In this document: piece after piece, positions 38,326 through 50,812 of the stretch | How the letters are laid out: each line of letters opens with the position of its first letter | Position numbering within the stretch: position 1 is the stretch's first letter | From: Haliotis asinina | Lineage: Eukaryota; Mollusca; Gastropoda; Lepetellida; Haliotidae | Reading direction: 5' to 3' | Length of the DNA: 64,000 nt | NCBI RefSeq assembly: GCF_037392515.1 | Contig: NC_090281.1 | Span: 45,732,645-45,796,644 of the forward strand | Position numbers and translations under genes: made by a program | The notes under the pieces: generated by a model | The model's database searches: none | What the model was told of the DNA's origin: nothing | The model's input: only the letters and a program-made list of their open reading frames with translations

Positions 38326-39495
38326 CTGTCATTTACTAATTCTTTGGAGCGGAGGGTAATTTGTTTATCAAATTAGAAACGTTAGAAACATTGAACCACA
38401 AATGCAGATAGAGAAAAGAATATCCTACAAAAATAGCAACAGCCTTGGGTTATTGACCTGACTTGCATGTGCCCACACTAATTGCTGTTATTATTTCCCT
38501 TATGTCAGCTAGATCGATCATATTCCGTTTTTTCATATTTCATATTTTCTCAATGGTTGCAGAGGTTTTTTTCCTTAAATGTAGAATTAAAGGATAACAT
38601 AGCTTCTAAACTACCGTGTATACAAAACTCATCGTGTTGTGAATATCTAATTTCCCGTGTCAATATCAAGTGGTATGCATTTCAATAGGTCAGTTTGACC
38701 AAGCACGTGCCCCTTTGCAAGAGAAACCACTGCAAGACTGAGTGGACTTTCTTGAAAAATAGAGTTATTAACACGGTAGCCGGGTTGACATCCCCTTGCA
38801 ACACAATAACTTTGTAAATACTCTCCTCGAGTTGAGGTCAATGACAAACACGCGGCGTGTCAATTTCACGCCAATTTCACTTGACCTAGGTATTAGGGGG
38901 TCACACTTTGTGACTAACTGGGCTAAATGAGTTATTGTCGTCTGTATTTATGCTACACATAATACAAAACTGATATGTCGGATATTTTCAAATATTGGAC
39001 CTTCTTGAAACCTTTGAAGAAGATGTCTATAACATGTCTATTTCACTGGCACGTGACCTGTCAAACAGAACTCGTGTGCCACAACCCTCGTGGCACGTGC
39101 TGGTGATAGGGACGCGACCTGAATGATAATAAATATCTTTCTAGCTTCAAAGCAAATACAACCTTTATAAAACAAATATGACAGTGTGGTGGTAGAGTAA
39201 ATATAGATTCTATTTAAACCACATTTATGCCTTAAGGTTAAATTATTCTACTTTTTCTTCTATAAAACAATCTTCACTGGTGTATTTTCCACATAATATT
39301 TAAATTTTGGATTTAACGTTTGTTTATAACCCAGTAACAGTGACAACCACGCAATGTGTTCCCCTGACCAAGCAATAATATAAAAAAGTATAATAATGCA
39401 ATATTTCTACACATTCGTGGTTTACTTTGATGCGGAATTAATAGAGCAGCACCCAAAAGTCACACAAACAGGTACGATCCCTGTGGAAAGGCTTT

Positions 39496-39535
39496 GGGGT
39501 TAGGGGGTTAGGGGGTTAGGGGGTTAGGGGTTGGT
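39496..39535 (+). repeat. Telomere-like (GGGGGTTA)n run
   Basis: Five G-tracts of four or five bases are separated by TTA. This is an 8-bp variant of the TTAGGG telomeric repeat with strong quadruplex potential. Confidence 0.85.
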
Positions 39536-40076
39536 TTGGCAGAGTTGTAGGTTGTTTATTCAAGAAACTAGTTTGCAAGAATCATATTACCCGTTGTACC
39601 TAATCACCTGTTTTACTTTTTAGTCATAATTATTTCCCGCTCATGACTAATATGTTTCACACTCTCCCTTGACATTTCCCTATAAACTAAAAATATCAAG
39701 TGTTTTCATCAGAACATCACCCCAACCCCCATCCTTGTCCCCCCTCTCCACCCCCACATAACACGAGCTATAATACATCCCCAGTACCCAATCGTGTGTG
39801 CCGACTAAATGATGCACATTGTTACACTACGTAACTGGCTCATTGTGTGTACTCATGCCCCTGACGGCGTATTTCGTCGCCCGTAGTATCCTTCATCGAC
39901 TTACCTTGTTTTAATTCGATTATTTGGAATATTACTGCCTGTGACGTAAAACACTATTTACTCACTATTTACAGGGGTACAGTTGGCGAAGATGCTAAGC
40001 CTGTGCTGTCTACATATGCTCTGACATATGCTCAAACATATGCTCGTTGATTCGATTGGCATTTTCGCCTTGATAA

Positions 40077-40215
40077 GTTAGTGAGTTTGGTTTTACACCA
40101 CTTTTAGCAATATTCCAAGATCATAGTGGGGGACACCAGAAATGAACTTCACACATTGTACCCATGTGGGAAATCGAACCCGGGTCTTAGGCGTACGGAG
40201 CCGACTCTATACTAA
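40077..40215 (-). repeat. tRNA-derived SINE, family A
   Basis: 'ttttacaccacttttagcaa', 'gggggacaccagaaatg' and the B-box complement 'gaaatcgaacccggg' are clear; the A box is decayed. Confidence 0.8.
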
Positions 40216-40299
40216 TAATTATACAACCCCACCCTAGCACCGCTAACAGCCTAACATATTACATTCATCTCTGCACAGTGAACTATGACTAATTATAAA

Positions 40300-40376
<77 letters not shown>

Positions 40377-40425
40377 AAAACCCCCCTAAACAAAGCAAAA
40401 AACAAAACAAAACAAAACAAACCAA
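40300..40425. repeat. (TC)n(AC)n then (AAAAC)n microsatellite
   Basis: TC run about 40300-40351, AC run about 40352-40376, then AAAAC units. Confidence 0.95.
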
Positions 40426-41204
40426 CAGATGCTGTTTTTGTAGACCACTCGGATGAGTCATAAGAGTCACTTACACCAAGCTGTCAAGTTGGTCTTACAT
40501 ATCATTTGGTGTGAGGAAAACAGCATCGCTTCATTAAATCCATCACCGGCATTTTTCCAATTGGAACAATTTTATGCAGATATGGGTCCAATATTTTCCA
40601 TCAGATGTATTCGGAAGCCCCACGCTGTTCTCGTGCCATATGGGACTCGTCAATTTCAATGGTTTGATTGACAGGTAAACCTTGTCAGCTCCACTGGGAG
40701 TTCGCTTGTCGCTTGGCGATTATGCCACCCTCACCTGAGAGCGGCCTTTGATGACGTTTGATTGCAGGTGTGAGAAACGGAGAAAGAAGACGTTTCTTTA
40801 GTTGTGGACAAATCGACGTGTATATTAGATATCAATTCTGTTTCCATCATCGCCCCGAAGTGTGAAATGAAGATATTCCATTTCCTTAGCTTGAATGGAT
40901 GAGTTGGTTTTAACGCCTGTGAATGAAAAACTTTAATGCCACGCGATGAAAGATAAAATGGAAAAGAGTGGTATGAGCATAATTGTTGACCGTTAGCTGT
41001 CCATATACGAATTATGTGTCGTCCTTGAGAAAAAAACCCAACAACAAAGTTTCGCTTTCAACAGTGATATGATAGTGCAATGGGTACATTATAAATACCT
41101 TACAAATTTAACAAATTAAAGATTTCATATCATGCCACGCATATTATCTCTATGTTTATTTCAACAGCTGTCATGATGAGCTTGTCTGTTTCGTTTGCCA
41201 GTTA

Positions 41205-41690
41205 GTGAGTGGCTCAGTTTAGTTTGATGCCGCACTCAGCAATATTGGCGACTGACTGTAAATAATTGAGTGTGGACCAGACAGTCTAGTGATCAACAGT
41301 ATGAACATTATCTACGCAACTGGGAACCGATGACATGTGTCAACCAAGTTAGCGAGCCTGACCACCCGATCCCGTTAGTCGCCTCTTACGACAAGCATGG
41401 GTCACCAGTATTCGCAGAGTAAAAGTGCGTGCAGAAATGAAATTATTAATATGTAGTCCAAATCTTTTGTAATTTTCATTACAATCCGGAAGCATTTAAA
41501 AATTTATTTTTTTAATCTATGTTGCTGTTTTAAGGTACATCAGAATCTACGCGTCCAAAACAAGCACGCAAAATAATTTTTATGTGTTTTTATTATTTCT
41601 TTTGCGTGAAAAAACCCCGCAGATTTCTGAGTTCACGCGAAAACTGGTTACTGAAGACCAATTCTAACCTGGATCTTCACGGGTTTTTCA
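41205..41690 (-). repeat. Family B copy split by a MITE
   Basis: Plus words 'gtgtggaccagacagtctag', 'gatgacatgtgtcaaccaag' and 'gcctcttacgacaagcatgg' run to 41403. The copy resumes at 41649 with 'tactgaagaccaattctaac' and 'ggatcttcacggg'. Joined, the flanks give the normal family sequence. Confidence 0.88.
41404..41648. mobile_element. 245-bp MITE-like element with 12-bp terminal inverted repeats
   Basis: The element begins accagtattcgc and ends gcgaaaactggt, which are inverted repeats matching at 11 of 12 bases. It is AT-rich, has no coding capacity, and interrupts a family B repeat whose original sequence is recovered when it is removed. The target duplication is not clear (possibly ggt or a single T). 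The superfamily is unassigned. Confidence 0.75.
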
Positions 41691-42258
41691 CAATTAGAGG
41701 TGCATGGGGATGGGAGAACGATTGCAGATATAACTCTCCAGGCAACTATTATTTTCACAAAAAGGTCTAATATCATACAAGCCGTGGTGTGTTTTTTCTG
41801 TGATGCACGTGTACAAGTGTTGACAAACCTACAAAAGTATCATCAGTGCTACCATGGGATTCAAACCCAGAACCACAGGATCTTAACAGGCGAAGGGACA
41901 TAACTCTCCAACAGTGACAAATGTTGGAAATTAGAGGGATCATTTATAGTGATAAACAGATGAATTTCCACCCCGCATTGCTTTACCGCCTAAACATTGA
42001 TGTCAAAACTGTATGCAGATACTCACTGTATATGTATGTAGAGAATAGGTAAAATGAATGGAAATGGGGACATTAGACCCTTGACAACTCACATACATGT
42101 ATTCATATCGAATATTCCAAAGGATTATATATTTTATCTGATTAGGCAAAAATTGCAACGTGCGCACGCTTTACGATTGTTTTAAAAGTAGAAATTATTT
42201 TTTAGTACCAAAATGTTATTTATGTAATTGAGGTTGGGTGAAATAGACGTTGCCGTTG

Positions 42259-42355
42259 TCGATTTCACATTGGTAGTTCAAGTCAACGGGCATTTCGTTG
42301 TCGATTTCACATTAGTAGTTCAAGTCAAACAGGCATTTCGTTTTCGATTTCACAT
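42259..42355. repeat. ~50-bp direct repeat, about two copies
   Basis: 'gtcgatttcacattggtagt', 'tcaagtcaac' and 'gggcatttcgtt' repeat once with small changes, then a third partial copy ends at 'gatttcacatt'. Confidence 0.75.
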
Positions 42356-43024
42356 TTCCTGAGATGACAATTGTACCCTGCACTTGAGAGTCTCGAATTC
42401 TCTTTAGTTTGATATATTAGCATAAAAACAAAAAAAAATATGTAACGAAGCCTTAAAGGTACAACGGCGTGGTAAAGAAAGAAAAAGATGTCAGTCGAAG
42501 CGTCGCGATGTCAATTTCACCGCTAACGTGGTCAATAGCATAATGTCAATAGCAAACCAGTATTTATAATTACACGCTCGGTGATGCCGTTTTCTCTCCC
42601 ATATGAAATAACAGGTATCTGCTATTGATCGTAAGGCACATTTGCCCTGTAGGAAAATTAAAGACACGAAATGACAAGCTTTGATCACATTATGCTCTTC
42701 AGAGATTTCGACCGCCGCTGATGATAATAATTTTTCCGTATTTTGAACTTGGTACTCGTCTCGTGTCGATTTCACCTTGCTCGCTTGACGAAGTATGACC
42801 TGAAATGTATGATTTCCGAGGTTAAAATATTGCTCCAATCTCTCCTGCTGGGAATTATTGACATCGCATAAACACCATGTGGTTGAAGCTAGACTTTGTG
42901 CATTAGGCAAGTACAGAAATGAAATCCCGGACGTGGGCATTGATTCGTTTTCGACGTGGTCCCTTTGATCAATTCATGACTTGGAAACAGATGATGGCTT
43001 TGCGATCGCCCCTGCTGGCTTCTC

Positions 43025-44215
43025 GTAGTCTTTCGTGATATCAGATGATATCAGATATTCAATGATATCAAACTCCTTATAGTCAGAATCTTGTTATTGC
43101 GAACGCGCGGAATGTCTTCCATATTTTTAACGTTTTGAAGATTTAAATTTTTTCAACCTTTAGTTTTGATATCATAATGAAATAATATCAGATATCAAAT
43201 GATATCATAAACGTCCATTCAAGGTTTTGAAACATTCATACTAATACGAGCACAGGAAAGGTGTCCCTTATTCTTATTACTCCTCTCGACCTCTGATATG
43301 CTACAATTGAAGAAGGCTCGTGAAGATCGGGTGTAGTATAGGTCTCCAGCAACCCATGAAACAGGCGACTACCGGGATCGGGTGGTCAGGTTCGCTGACT
43401 CCGTTGACACATGTCATCGATTCCCATTTGCGCAGGTCGATGTCCATGCTGTTGATCACTGGATTGTCTGGTCCAGACTCGATTATAAACAGACCGCCGC
43501 CATATAGGTGGAATATTTCTTTAAACTTAAAACTAAACTCACTCACTCACTCACAGATGCTGAATGGTATCACCGATATTACCACTTTAAGAAACTGCTT
43601 ATATCAAGGGTTTTATTCAGTACGACATAGTGTTTGTGGTTTCATTGCATGGACATGTAACAGTGAGTGCAGGTGTTCGTTGACACTGTATGAGTGCTGA
43701 CTGTCATGGATGAGGTTTACATTAGTATACCATTCCGTAGGGGATATTCCAGTTTGCGTGCATACCACTAGCCAACGTTAATGCATATGAGAAAAAAGTA
43801 GCATATATCCATACAGAAACATCTCCAAAGCAATGAAATACATTGTCACATTTTCCCTGAAACATTATCTGATTACTCCTTGGATTCATCATATGAATTT
43901 CATCAGTTTGTAAATCCAGTATCCCCTACTTTTCTGAATGGTATATAATGATTGTATTGTTGTTTTACTGTGTGCCTCACAGGCCTAAATAGGCCGGACT
44001 CTCCACAAGGGCGTGATGCCTGGCCCTTAACAGATTTTCTTCCTCGTCTCTTCTTCTGATATCAAATCACATTCCTACTGTTACGAGCATACCCGATATG
44101 TTCCTTATTTTCTCATCACTCATTTTGACTTCTGATATGGTACGTGATATCACATATACATGTATTATCAGATGTTGAATGATATCATCGATATTTCGAG
44201 ATAGAAAGACAGTCT
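43025..44215. repeat. GATATC-rich duplicated segment, split by a family B SINE
   Basis: 'cctctgatatgctac' near 43290 and 'agatgctgaatggtatcacc' near 43554 flank a family B copy. The same words, uninterrupted, occur at 44130-44195 ('cttctgatatggtac', 'agatgttgaatgatatcatc'). Further GATATC-rich copies lie at 43038-43085 and 43170-43215. This is a local repeat of unknown family. Confidence 0.55.
43316..43554 (+). repeat. Dispersed repeat, family B, full length
   Basis: 'cgactaccgggatcgggtgg', 'gacacatgtcatcgattccc', 'gatcactggattgtctggtc' and the tail 'aaaactaaactcactcactc' make this one of the best copies. Confidence 0.92.
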
Positions 44216-44654
44216 TGAAGTGGGAGCTCATACCTATATAGTATGTTGAATATTTTGAATATTTTATGATCACATACAATTGACAAGGGCTTATTACGAA
44301 TGATTTTAATGGAAATTAACTGGTCGATTGACGCCTCGTGTACGTTTGTTGTCTTTTGTTTGTTGTGTAATTTGGGTGGTTTTGTTTTGCTTTGTTTTGT
44401 TACTGTTTTGTGCGTGTGTGTTTTTGTTTTGTTTGCGCTGGTTTTTTTTGTTTCGTTTTTTCAGTTTGGTGGGAGAGTAATTTAACCATGTGTTCTCTTC
44501 CCTGTTTCGGTAATGACAGTGTTCAAATGACATTAAACTTAGACATTAAGCGTCATGTATTCTCAAATGGTATCACAATGGTATCATCAATCGATCATCC
44601 GCCATTAAGAAGTCTCTCCCTCGGTTTCTTTCAACTTGCCTGACTAGCTGATTC

Positions 44655-44790
44655 CAACTACTTCACTAAGGTAGGATGCAACGCAATCGAGGCTGACCAG
44701 ACAATCAAATGACCGACATCATGAGCATCTATTAGCGCAATTGGGACATGAATACATGCATTCACCCAAGTCACCAAGCTTGACCACCAA
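44655..44790 (-). repeat. Family B, partial and decayed
   Basis: 'gctgaccagacaatcaaatg', 'catgagcatctattagcgca' and 'cacccaagtcaccaagcttg' match the centre of family B. Confidence 0.65.
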
Positions 44791-45423
44791 CAGTAAACTA
44801 CGACTAAATCGAACTAAATTCGTTTTAACTGTAGTTCGTTGTGTGCATTTTGTCTAGGAAATACATGTACAACAACGTCTGTAAATCCAGATCTGTTTAG
44901 AAACCAGTTCTTATCTTTCTACATTGTTTATTTATGAAGCATTAAAAATCTAGATTTTGCTGCAAAACATATTATTTAGAACGAATCAATCCGAGATTTT
45001 TTTATCTTTGTGCAAATATTTGGAATAGCGGAGATGAGATCGAAAATGAAATTATTGTTCATTAGCGGTGTACCGATTGTAAACATTGTTTTAAGTCAAC
45101 ACTGATTGACAAGAGTGGCATGCATTTGAACCATTGTTTTAGATTCGTTTTTTAAACATTTTATTTGTTTAGATTTTTATCAAACATGTAAAATATCAGC
45201 AGGGACATAAGAGAATCTGTTTGTTTCATTGATAGAGACAAGGCAATCTGATGTTTAAAACGAGTTCAAGTGTGCCGTTATTTCCGCCTGAAAACACTGT
45301 TTGAGAGAGGTAAACTGCTTCTATTTATAATAGGTCGATAATATATATGGTTAGCGAAACAATTACCATACATACTTTTCTGTGGTGTGTGGTTCTGTGC
45401 AGAGACATCGGCTTACAGATCAG

Positions 45424-45500
45424 GTGGGGGGCGGTGGCGTAGCCTAGCGGTTAAAGCGTTCGCTCATCACGTAGGAGACCCGATTTCGATTCTGTTGTGA
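45424..45500 (+). repeat. SINE family A head, cut after the B box
   Basis: 'gggggcggtggcgtagccta' and 'gcggttaaagcgttcgctc' form an excellent A-box half. The sequence departs from the family shortly after the B box (cgatttcgattct), close to the left side of the Tc1-like remnant. Confidence 0.8.
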
Positions 45501-46470
45501 CATTAGGGCGTCTGATAATTGAGATCACATAAATGAACAGTTAGTATTTTATTTAGTCACCATTGACAGTTATGCAGGCTTCAATGCGGCAGGGCATACT
45601 ACTGATCAAAGAAGTTAGAAAGTCGTGGTCCATGCTGTCCCAATATCGGACCACCTCTTTTTTCCATTTCAGCACTATTTGTCAGTATTTTCTCATAGAC
45701 ACTTTCCCTAATAAGTCCTCAAACATGTTCTGTTGGATTTAGGTCAGAGCTATAGCCAATCTAATAATGTCATATTTTGGGCGCGAAACCAGGCCTGTGA
45801 ATGCTTCGAGCGGTGTTTTGGGCCGTTGTCCTGCTGGAAACTCAGCACAGAACAAGTGAGCAGATGGAAGTAAACGTCCCTCGAGAATATCTATGTACCC
45901 CTTCCAATAAACAGAGGGGAGTTGCCCCTAAGACAGATATGACACACCACACGTTACAGTGTATTAGGAAACAACCCACAGAACCTTCATCTGAGAAAAC
46001 CACAATGCCCCAGCTAAAATGTCTATGCTATAAGCCCCAGTTCAGCCTTCGCTCCTTTTGTTCAGGTTTCCTGATCGGTGGTGGAATTCCTCGGCCTTTC
46101 TTTCAACCCACTGCATGCAGTTCAGATCTAATTGTCTCCTTACAGACAACCACGGTTTCTCTATCAATCATATCCAACTTTAAGTTTCCTAAACTCCTCC
46201 GTTTGTTTTTAGAAACAAGAATACCATGCCGTCTCCGTTCACCGGCAGTCAATTTTCTGGGCCTGCCTGCGCCTCCCTGGTGCGCAATGCCATATCCGTT
46301 TGCAATATTTTCCAAAACACGATAAACAGTGGATAGTGGATGCCTGTTGTACTTGAAATCACTTTAGTTGATCCGGTGTCCTTGTTTTAATACCCTAAAA
46401 TCAACTCCCTCTTCACTAAATCATGTATAAAATGTCGCCTGCTAGCAATTAAACAATGGGGGATAACTCT
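45500..46470 (-). mobile_element. Decayed Tc1-like DNA transposon
   Basis: Minus-strand frames carry fragments of a Tc1-like transposase in order: the GRPRK segment and a conserved block (46315-46103, with GGAGRPRKLTAGERRR and ETIRSELHAVG), then VVFSDEG near 46,000, then SDLNPTEHV near 45,730 and a C-terminal part ending CEACITVNGD. Stops and frameshifts separate them and the catalytic domain is shortened, so it is inactive. A 174-codon plus-strand frame at 45801 is antisense to it and not a gene. Ends were not resolved. Confidence 0.85.
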
Positions 46471-46694
46471 TCACATATTAATGAAAAATGATAAACGGAA
46501 TTGTCACGCTTGAAAGAAACCAAGCACTTGATAGCTTGTTATAGTTGTTTATACTAGAAATCCAGTTGAACATATTCCTAAAATTCTTAACAATTTCTGG
46601 TCATACCATAACAGTGAACATCCGCAGTACACCTCCCAATCATGCGATAGATGAGGATGATATTGGCTTTTATTGAAAAGCAGTTTGGATGGAT

Positions 46695-46870
46695 GGATCG
46701 AATGGTTAGTCTTGGTGGATCGGGTGGTTAGACTATGTAGATTGGTTGAACAGGCTTGGCTTTTTGCGACTCAACGATATGGATTGTTGCTCCTAATATC
46801 AATCACTATTTTGTCGTACTTGACTCGATTATATACATGTCCTTTACTTTGCTGGAACATGTCTGTACGC
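46695..46870 (+). repeat. Family B, partial and decayed
   Basis: 'ggatcgggtggttagacta', 'ttgactcgattatatac' and 'ctttgctggaac' lie in the right order and spacing. Confidence 0.6.
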
Positions 46871-47176
46871 GGTGATAAACAACCAACATAACTTTCGGTC
46901 GGCGACCCCGCGCCTTTAGTGTTGGAGAAAACAACTCAGTGGCGCCGATGCATATTTTATGTCCGCTTCTATTGCAAATTTGAAAACAAGCGAATTTGTC
47001 TTCAGTTACTGACAAATATCCATTATCGGCTCCATTTAACTATCTACTTGAATTCTTAATAAATGAGGTGGAACCGCTTAAGCTGTGTGATTTTAAGGCC
47101 CCTACATAAAACGTCACTGTGACATTCCTTTGCTAACGCGAGATGACATTAACACGAAAACATGCTGCATATTGAT

Positions 47177-47373
47177 ATTGATTAACGCCGCACTGCGCAA
47201 TGTTCCAACTGTATGGCGGCGGCCTGACAGTAATTCAATCTGTACCAGAGGATGCAGTGATTGGCATAACGAGCGTTGATCTACGTATGTACGTACGCAC
47301 GTACGATACGTAAACGATGATATGTATTAGCCAAGTCGGCGAAGATGACCTGATTCCGTTTGTCCCCTTTCAA
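47177..47373 (-). repeat. Family B copy next to a family A SINE
   Basis: 'ttaacgccgcactgcgcaat', 'gtatggcggcggcctg' and 'gtattagccaagtcggcgaa' identify it. The centre contains a short palindromic run (tacgtatgtacgtacg). Confidence 0.8.
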
Positions 47374-47519
47374 TTGAGTGAGTGTAGTTTTAGCTGGTTT
47401 TAGCAATATCCCAGCAATATCAGCGGGAAACACCAGAAATAGGCTTAACACATTGTACCACATGTATGGTCTTTGGCGTGACGACCAAACACTTTAACCA
47501 CTAGGCTACCCCATCGTCC
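47374..47519 (-). repeat. Full-length SINE A abutting the stop codon of nSTAND-ANK gene 1
   Basis: Read on minus, the SINE head (gggacgatggggtagcctag, A box, then tggttaaagtg) starts directly after the TAG of gene 1. It is co-oriented with the gene and ends with the GAGT-tail complement at 47376. The B box is eroded. The element therefore forms the start of the 3' UTR, or has cut off the original C-terminus. Confidence 0.85.
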
Positions 47520-50500
47520 CTAGTCGTCCGGGTACCATCCCTGCCTGAGATATACAATTTCACGATCAGGTAACTCAGGTGTGGACAACAGAGCCTTCAT
47601 CGCTTTTCCATTTCCGTCCTCAGGCACCAGATCAATAGCCTTACATCCATCTGAATCCCTTATGTCTCTATCTGCTCCTTTGTCAAGGATTCGCTTGAGA
47701 AACGTCACATTGTCAGAATATGCTGCCAAATGAAGAGGCGTCTTCCCTTCGTGGTTTCGTAGATTCATTTTGGAAGTTCTATCAATCAAAGTCATCATAT
47801 GGTCCTCGAAGAGGCTCCACAATCCTGAATCCAATGCCAGATGCAGTGGGGTGTTGCCCTCACTGTTACACAAGTCTGCATCAACGTTGGCTTTGAATAA
47901 GAACTTCACTACCTCATCATGATCGGAGTACCGGTTGAATACTGCATGCATGTAGGTGTTGCCATCCTTGTCCCTGTCCCTTATACTCAGACCTCTTTCT
48001 ACAAGGAATTCCACCACTTCCGCATCACCTCTCTGTACTGCTGGATACAGTGCCGTTCTTCCATCCTCGTCCCTTGTATCAATTGGTACCTTCACCGTGT
48101 CCACAAGGAACTGCACCTTTTCCATTGTTTCATCGACGGAACAGCAAGCATAGTGAAGCACTGACCATCCGTCAACATCAACTGTCAGCTTAGCATTCAT
48201 TTTATGCAGATATTTCAGTACCTCCAGGTACCCGGATTCCGCTGCACGATGATATGCCGTGACGCCGCGCTCATCTTTCTGATCAATATTGCATCCTTTG
48301 TTGCATAAAAACTTCAGAACATCAACACTGCTGTAATGGGCCAAATTGTGCACAGCTGATCTTCCATCTTCATCTGTTGCATTAATATCACATTTAGCCG
48401 CTACCAGCTTCTGAACTATGTCAAGCCTCTCAGCTTCCATAAGCGGGGTTCTGGAATCTGATGCACGTTTGTTTACAAGGGCCCCAGCTTCAAGAAGAGC
48501 TGTTACGCATTCAACAGAACCATTTCTCCCAGCAGCTCTGTGCAGAGCTGTAAATCCTTTACCATCTTCCATGTTGACATCAGCTCCTTTCCGTATCAGC
48601 ATCTTTAGAGTGTCGACGTTGCCGTGTTTGGCCGCTTCGGTCAGAGGAGTATATCCATATCCTCCTGTTCTATTCAATATTTGACGGAGTGATGGCACTC
48701 CCCCCATGCTATCCCCAAAGTCATCAAGAAAATTCATCAGTAACTGAGTCTTCAGACAGCTGTCTCTAACCGATGCGGCTGCGGCATCCAAACAATCTGC
48801 AATGCCGTCACAGATTCCTTCGGTGATGGTAACATGTTCAAGGATGACTCGGACACACTCGCTTCCGCCATAAATACATGCTGTCCGCAGACACTCCTTC
48901 CAGTGATACCTGTCCGAATCGTCCAGTGAGTATTTATCAAGTGCTATCTTCAGAGCTACTGGATAGGCATGTCCTGCACATCTGGAGGTCAAGTGAGCCA
49001 CTTTTGTCTTGTCCTGGATGGGACTGAACAGCACTTGGAATACCTCCTCTAGGCTCCCTCGTCTCTCCTCCATCCATTCTGGATAGTTATACTCTTTGTT
49101 GAATCTCATTTCACTGAACAACCCCGAGAGACAATGATGGCAAAGTTCTTGAACTTCGTCCGTTGACGTGTCTATGATTTTCCTGATCAGGTCTACGTTA
49201 CCATTTAGAGACGCCAAGAAAAGCATGTCCTTTCTATCTTGGAAACCTGATGCTGAAATCAAATCAAGCAATCGGGCTGATGTAGCTGTATCTACGCTCT
49301 GGGAGGCTGAAAGTGCCTTCACACAGGTCTCATCCAAAGCAACCCCTCTGTCTAGGAGCATGTTGATTATGTCATTTTGGCTTTGGTAGTTAGCGCAAAT
49401 CATAACCTCTCTCAAAACAGCTTCTGGGATATCGGAGGTTTTCAACAGAATATGTTTAGCCAGTGCGCCTTGCTTCATCACCATGTGTGAAAGAAGAAAT
49501 GTATATGTAAAGAGGACATGAAGATCAAGCATATTACTTATGTCTGGGTAGTATGAGATGCTAGATGCAGTCGCTTCTCTTTTACCAATTTCTTCACAAA
49601 CGTCCAGTTCTAATTTTGTCTCCAGATATGGTCGAAAGTCTCCGTCCTGTAACGACGGGTGATTCAGGATCTCAGTTCCATCATTTGACAGAAGGATGTT
49701 TGCAATTCTATTAGCAAGGATATCGAAGTATTCTTTTGTCAAGCGAATCACAACACCCTCTTCCTCAGTCTCTTTACTCTGTGTCCTTACCAGCTCTACA
49801 AGCATCTGAGCAGGGCAAATTTTGATGCACATTTCTGGGTCCTCACCAGCCAGGTCAAGGAAAACTGCATCGTATATTGATTGATGCTGGAATTCAAATC
49901 CATTTTGCGTGCTGAGGAGATAAACACCAGAGAGAGTAGCAGCTTTACTGGCTATTTGGCCATATCCAGGAGGTCCTGGAATATCACAGAAGGTGGACAA
50001 ATCTGCTACAATGTCACCAAAGTTTCTGTCTTTTCTTGATTTCAAGAGTTTGTGATCAAGGAACCCTTTTTGAATCATCACCAGTAATAACACAAAATAG
50101 CTCAATGGCTCACTTTCTTTTAAACAGTCAAGAATTTCTTTGATACAAACTTGAGGGCTTCGGAAGAAGCTGACGGCTCTAGATGCAGGAAGTTTGTGTG
50201 ATGCAAAAAATGCACAACATTGGGGAAAACCAAGCGATGTTTTCATCTCTGATATTTGTTTTATGTCTTCCTCTGATAGTCTTTTCTTCCTCCCAAAATA
50301 TTTCTCCATAATTTTCTGCTTCTCTGACACCCTGAGTGAGAACTCGCCATCATCCAGCGTGACGCATTTGATCCTTTTGAATAGTTCGTGTGTCTTCATC
50401 CTCTTCTCACACTGTGCACTGATCTCTGGCCTCGAGGTCAGCACCAGGAAGATGTGGCCAAGCTCGACTACAGCGTTCATGATTTTCAGCACCTTACTCC

Positions 50501-50812
50501 AATCATCTACCTGGGATTGAAACAGGTTGGAAGATCCAAATATATCGTCAATGAGCACCACATATTGTCCTTTGGACTTCCCCACCGGGACGTCCTTCCA
50601 CTGTTGGGGAAAGGCCAATAACAAAGGGATTCTTCCTGTGTCTTTTTGAATCTGCGATAAAAGACTGAGCGCAACCCTAGATTTCCCTGTACCACTTCTT
50701 CCTTTGATGAATACACATCCAGTGTTTTTCAGATGCTTCAGAGCTGTCCTTTCTGCATAGGTTGATACGTGTTTGTCAGGATCCTCACGTTTCATCAACA
50801 TTTCTGTAGCAT
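47520..50812 (-). CDS. Gene 1 exon 4: NTPase and ankyrin region
   Basis: A single 3,293-nt exon opens after acceptor tttattttcag| and ends with TAG at the SINE junction. It holds Walker A and B, the sensor-like TSR, a long helical segment and all ankyrin repeats. The first ~1.07 kb is almost identical to gene 2; identity falls beyond about 49,740. The last codons read RQGWYPDD, after the final ankyrin repeat. Confidence 0.95.

Noticed and set aside
42491-42940. 149-codon minus-strand open frame
   Set aside because: No recognised domain, splice context or paralogue; this length can arise by chance in 64 kb. Not called, though an unknown exon cannot be excluded.
45801-46325. 174-codon plus-strand open frame
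   Set aside because: It is antisense to a recognisable decayed Tc1-like transposase on the minus strand.
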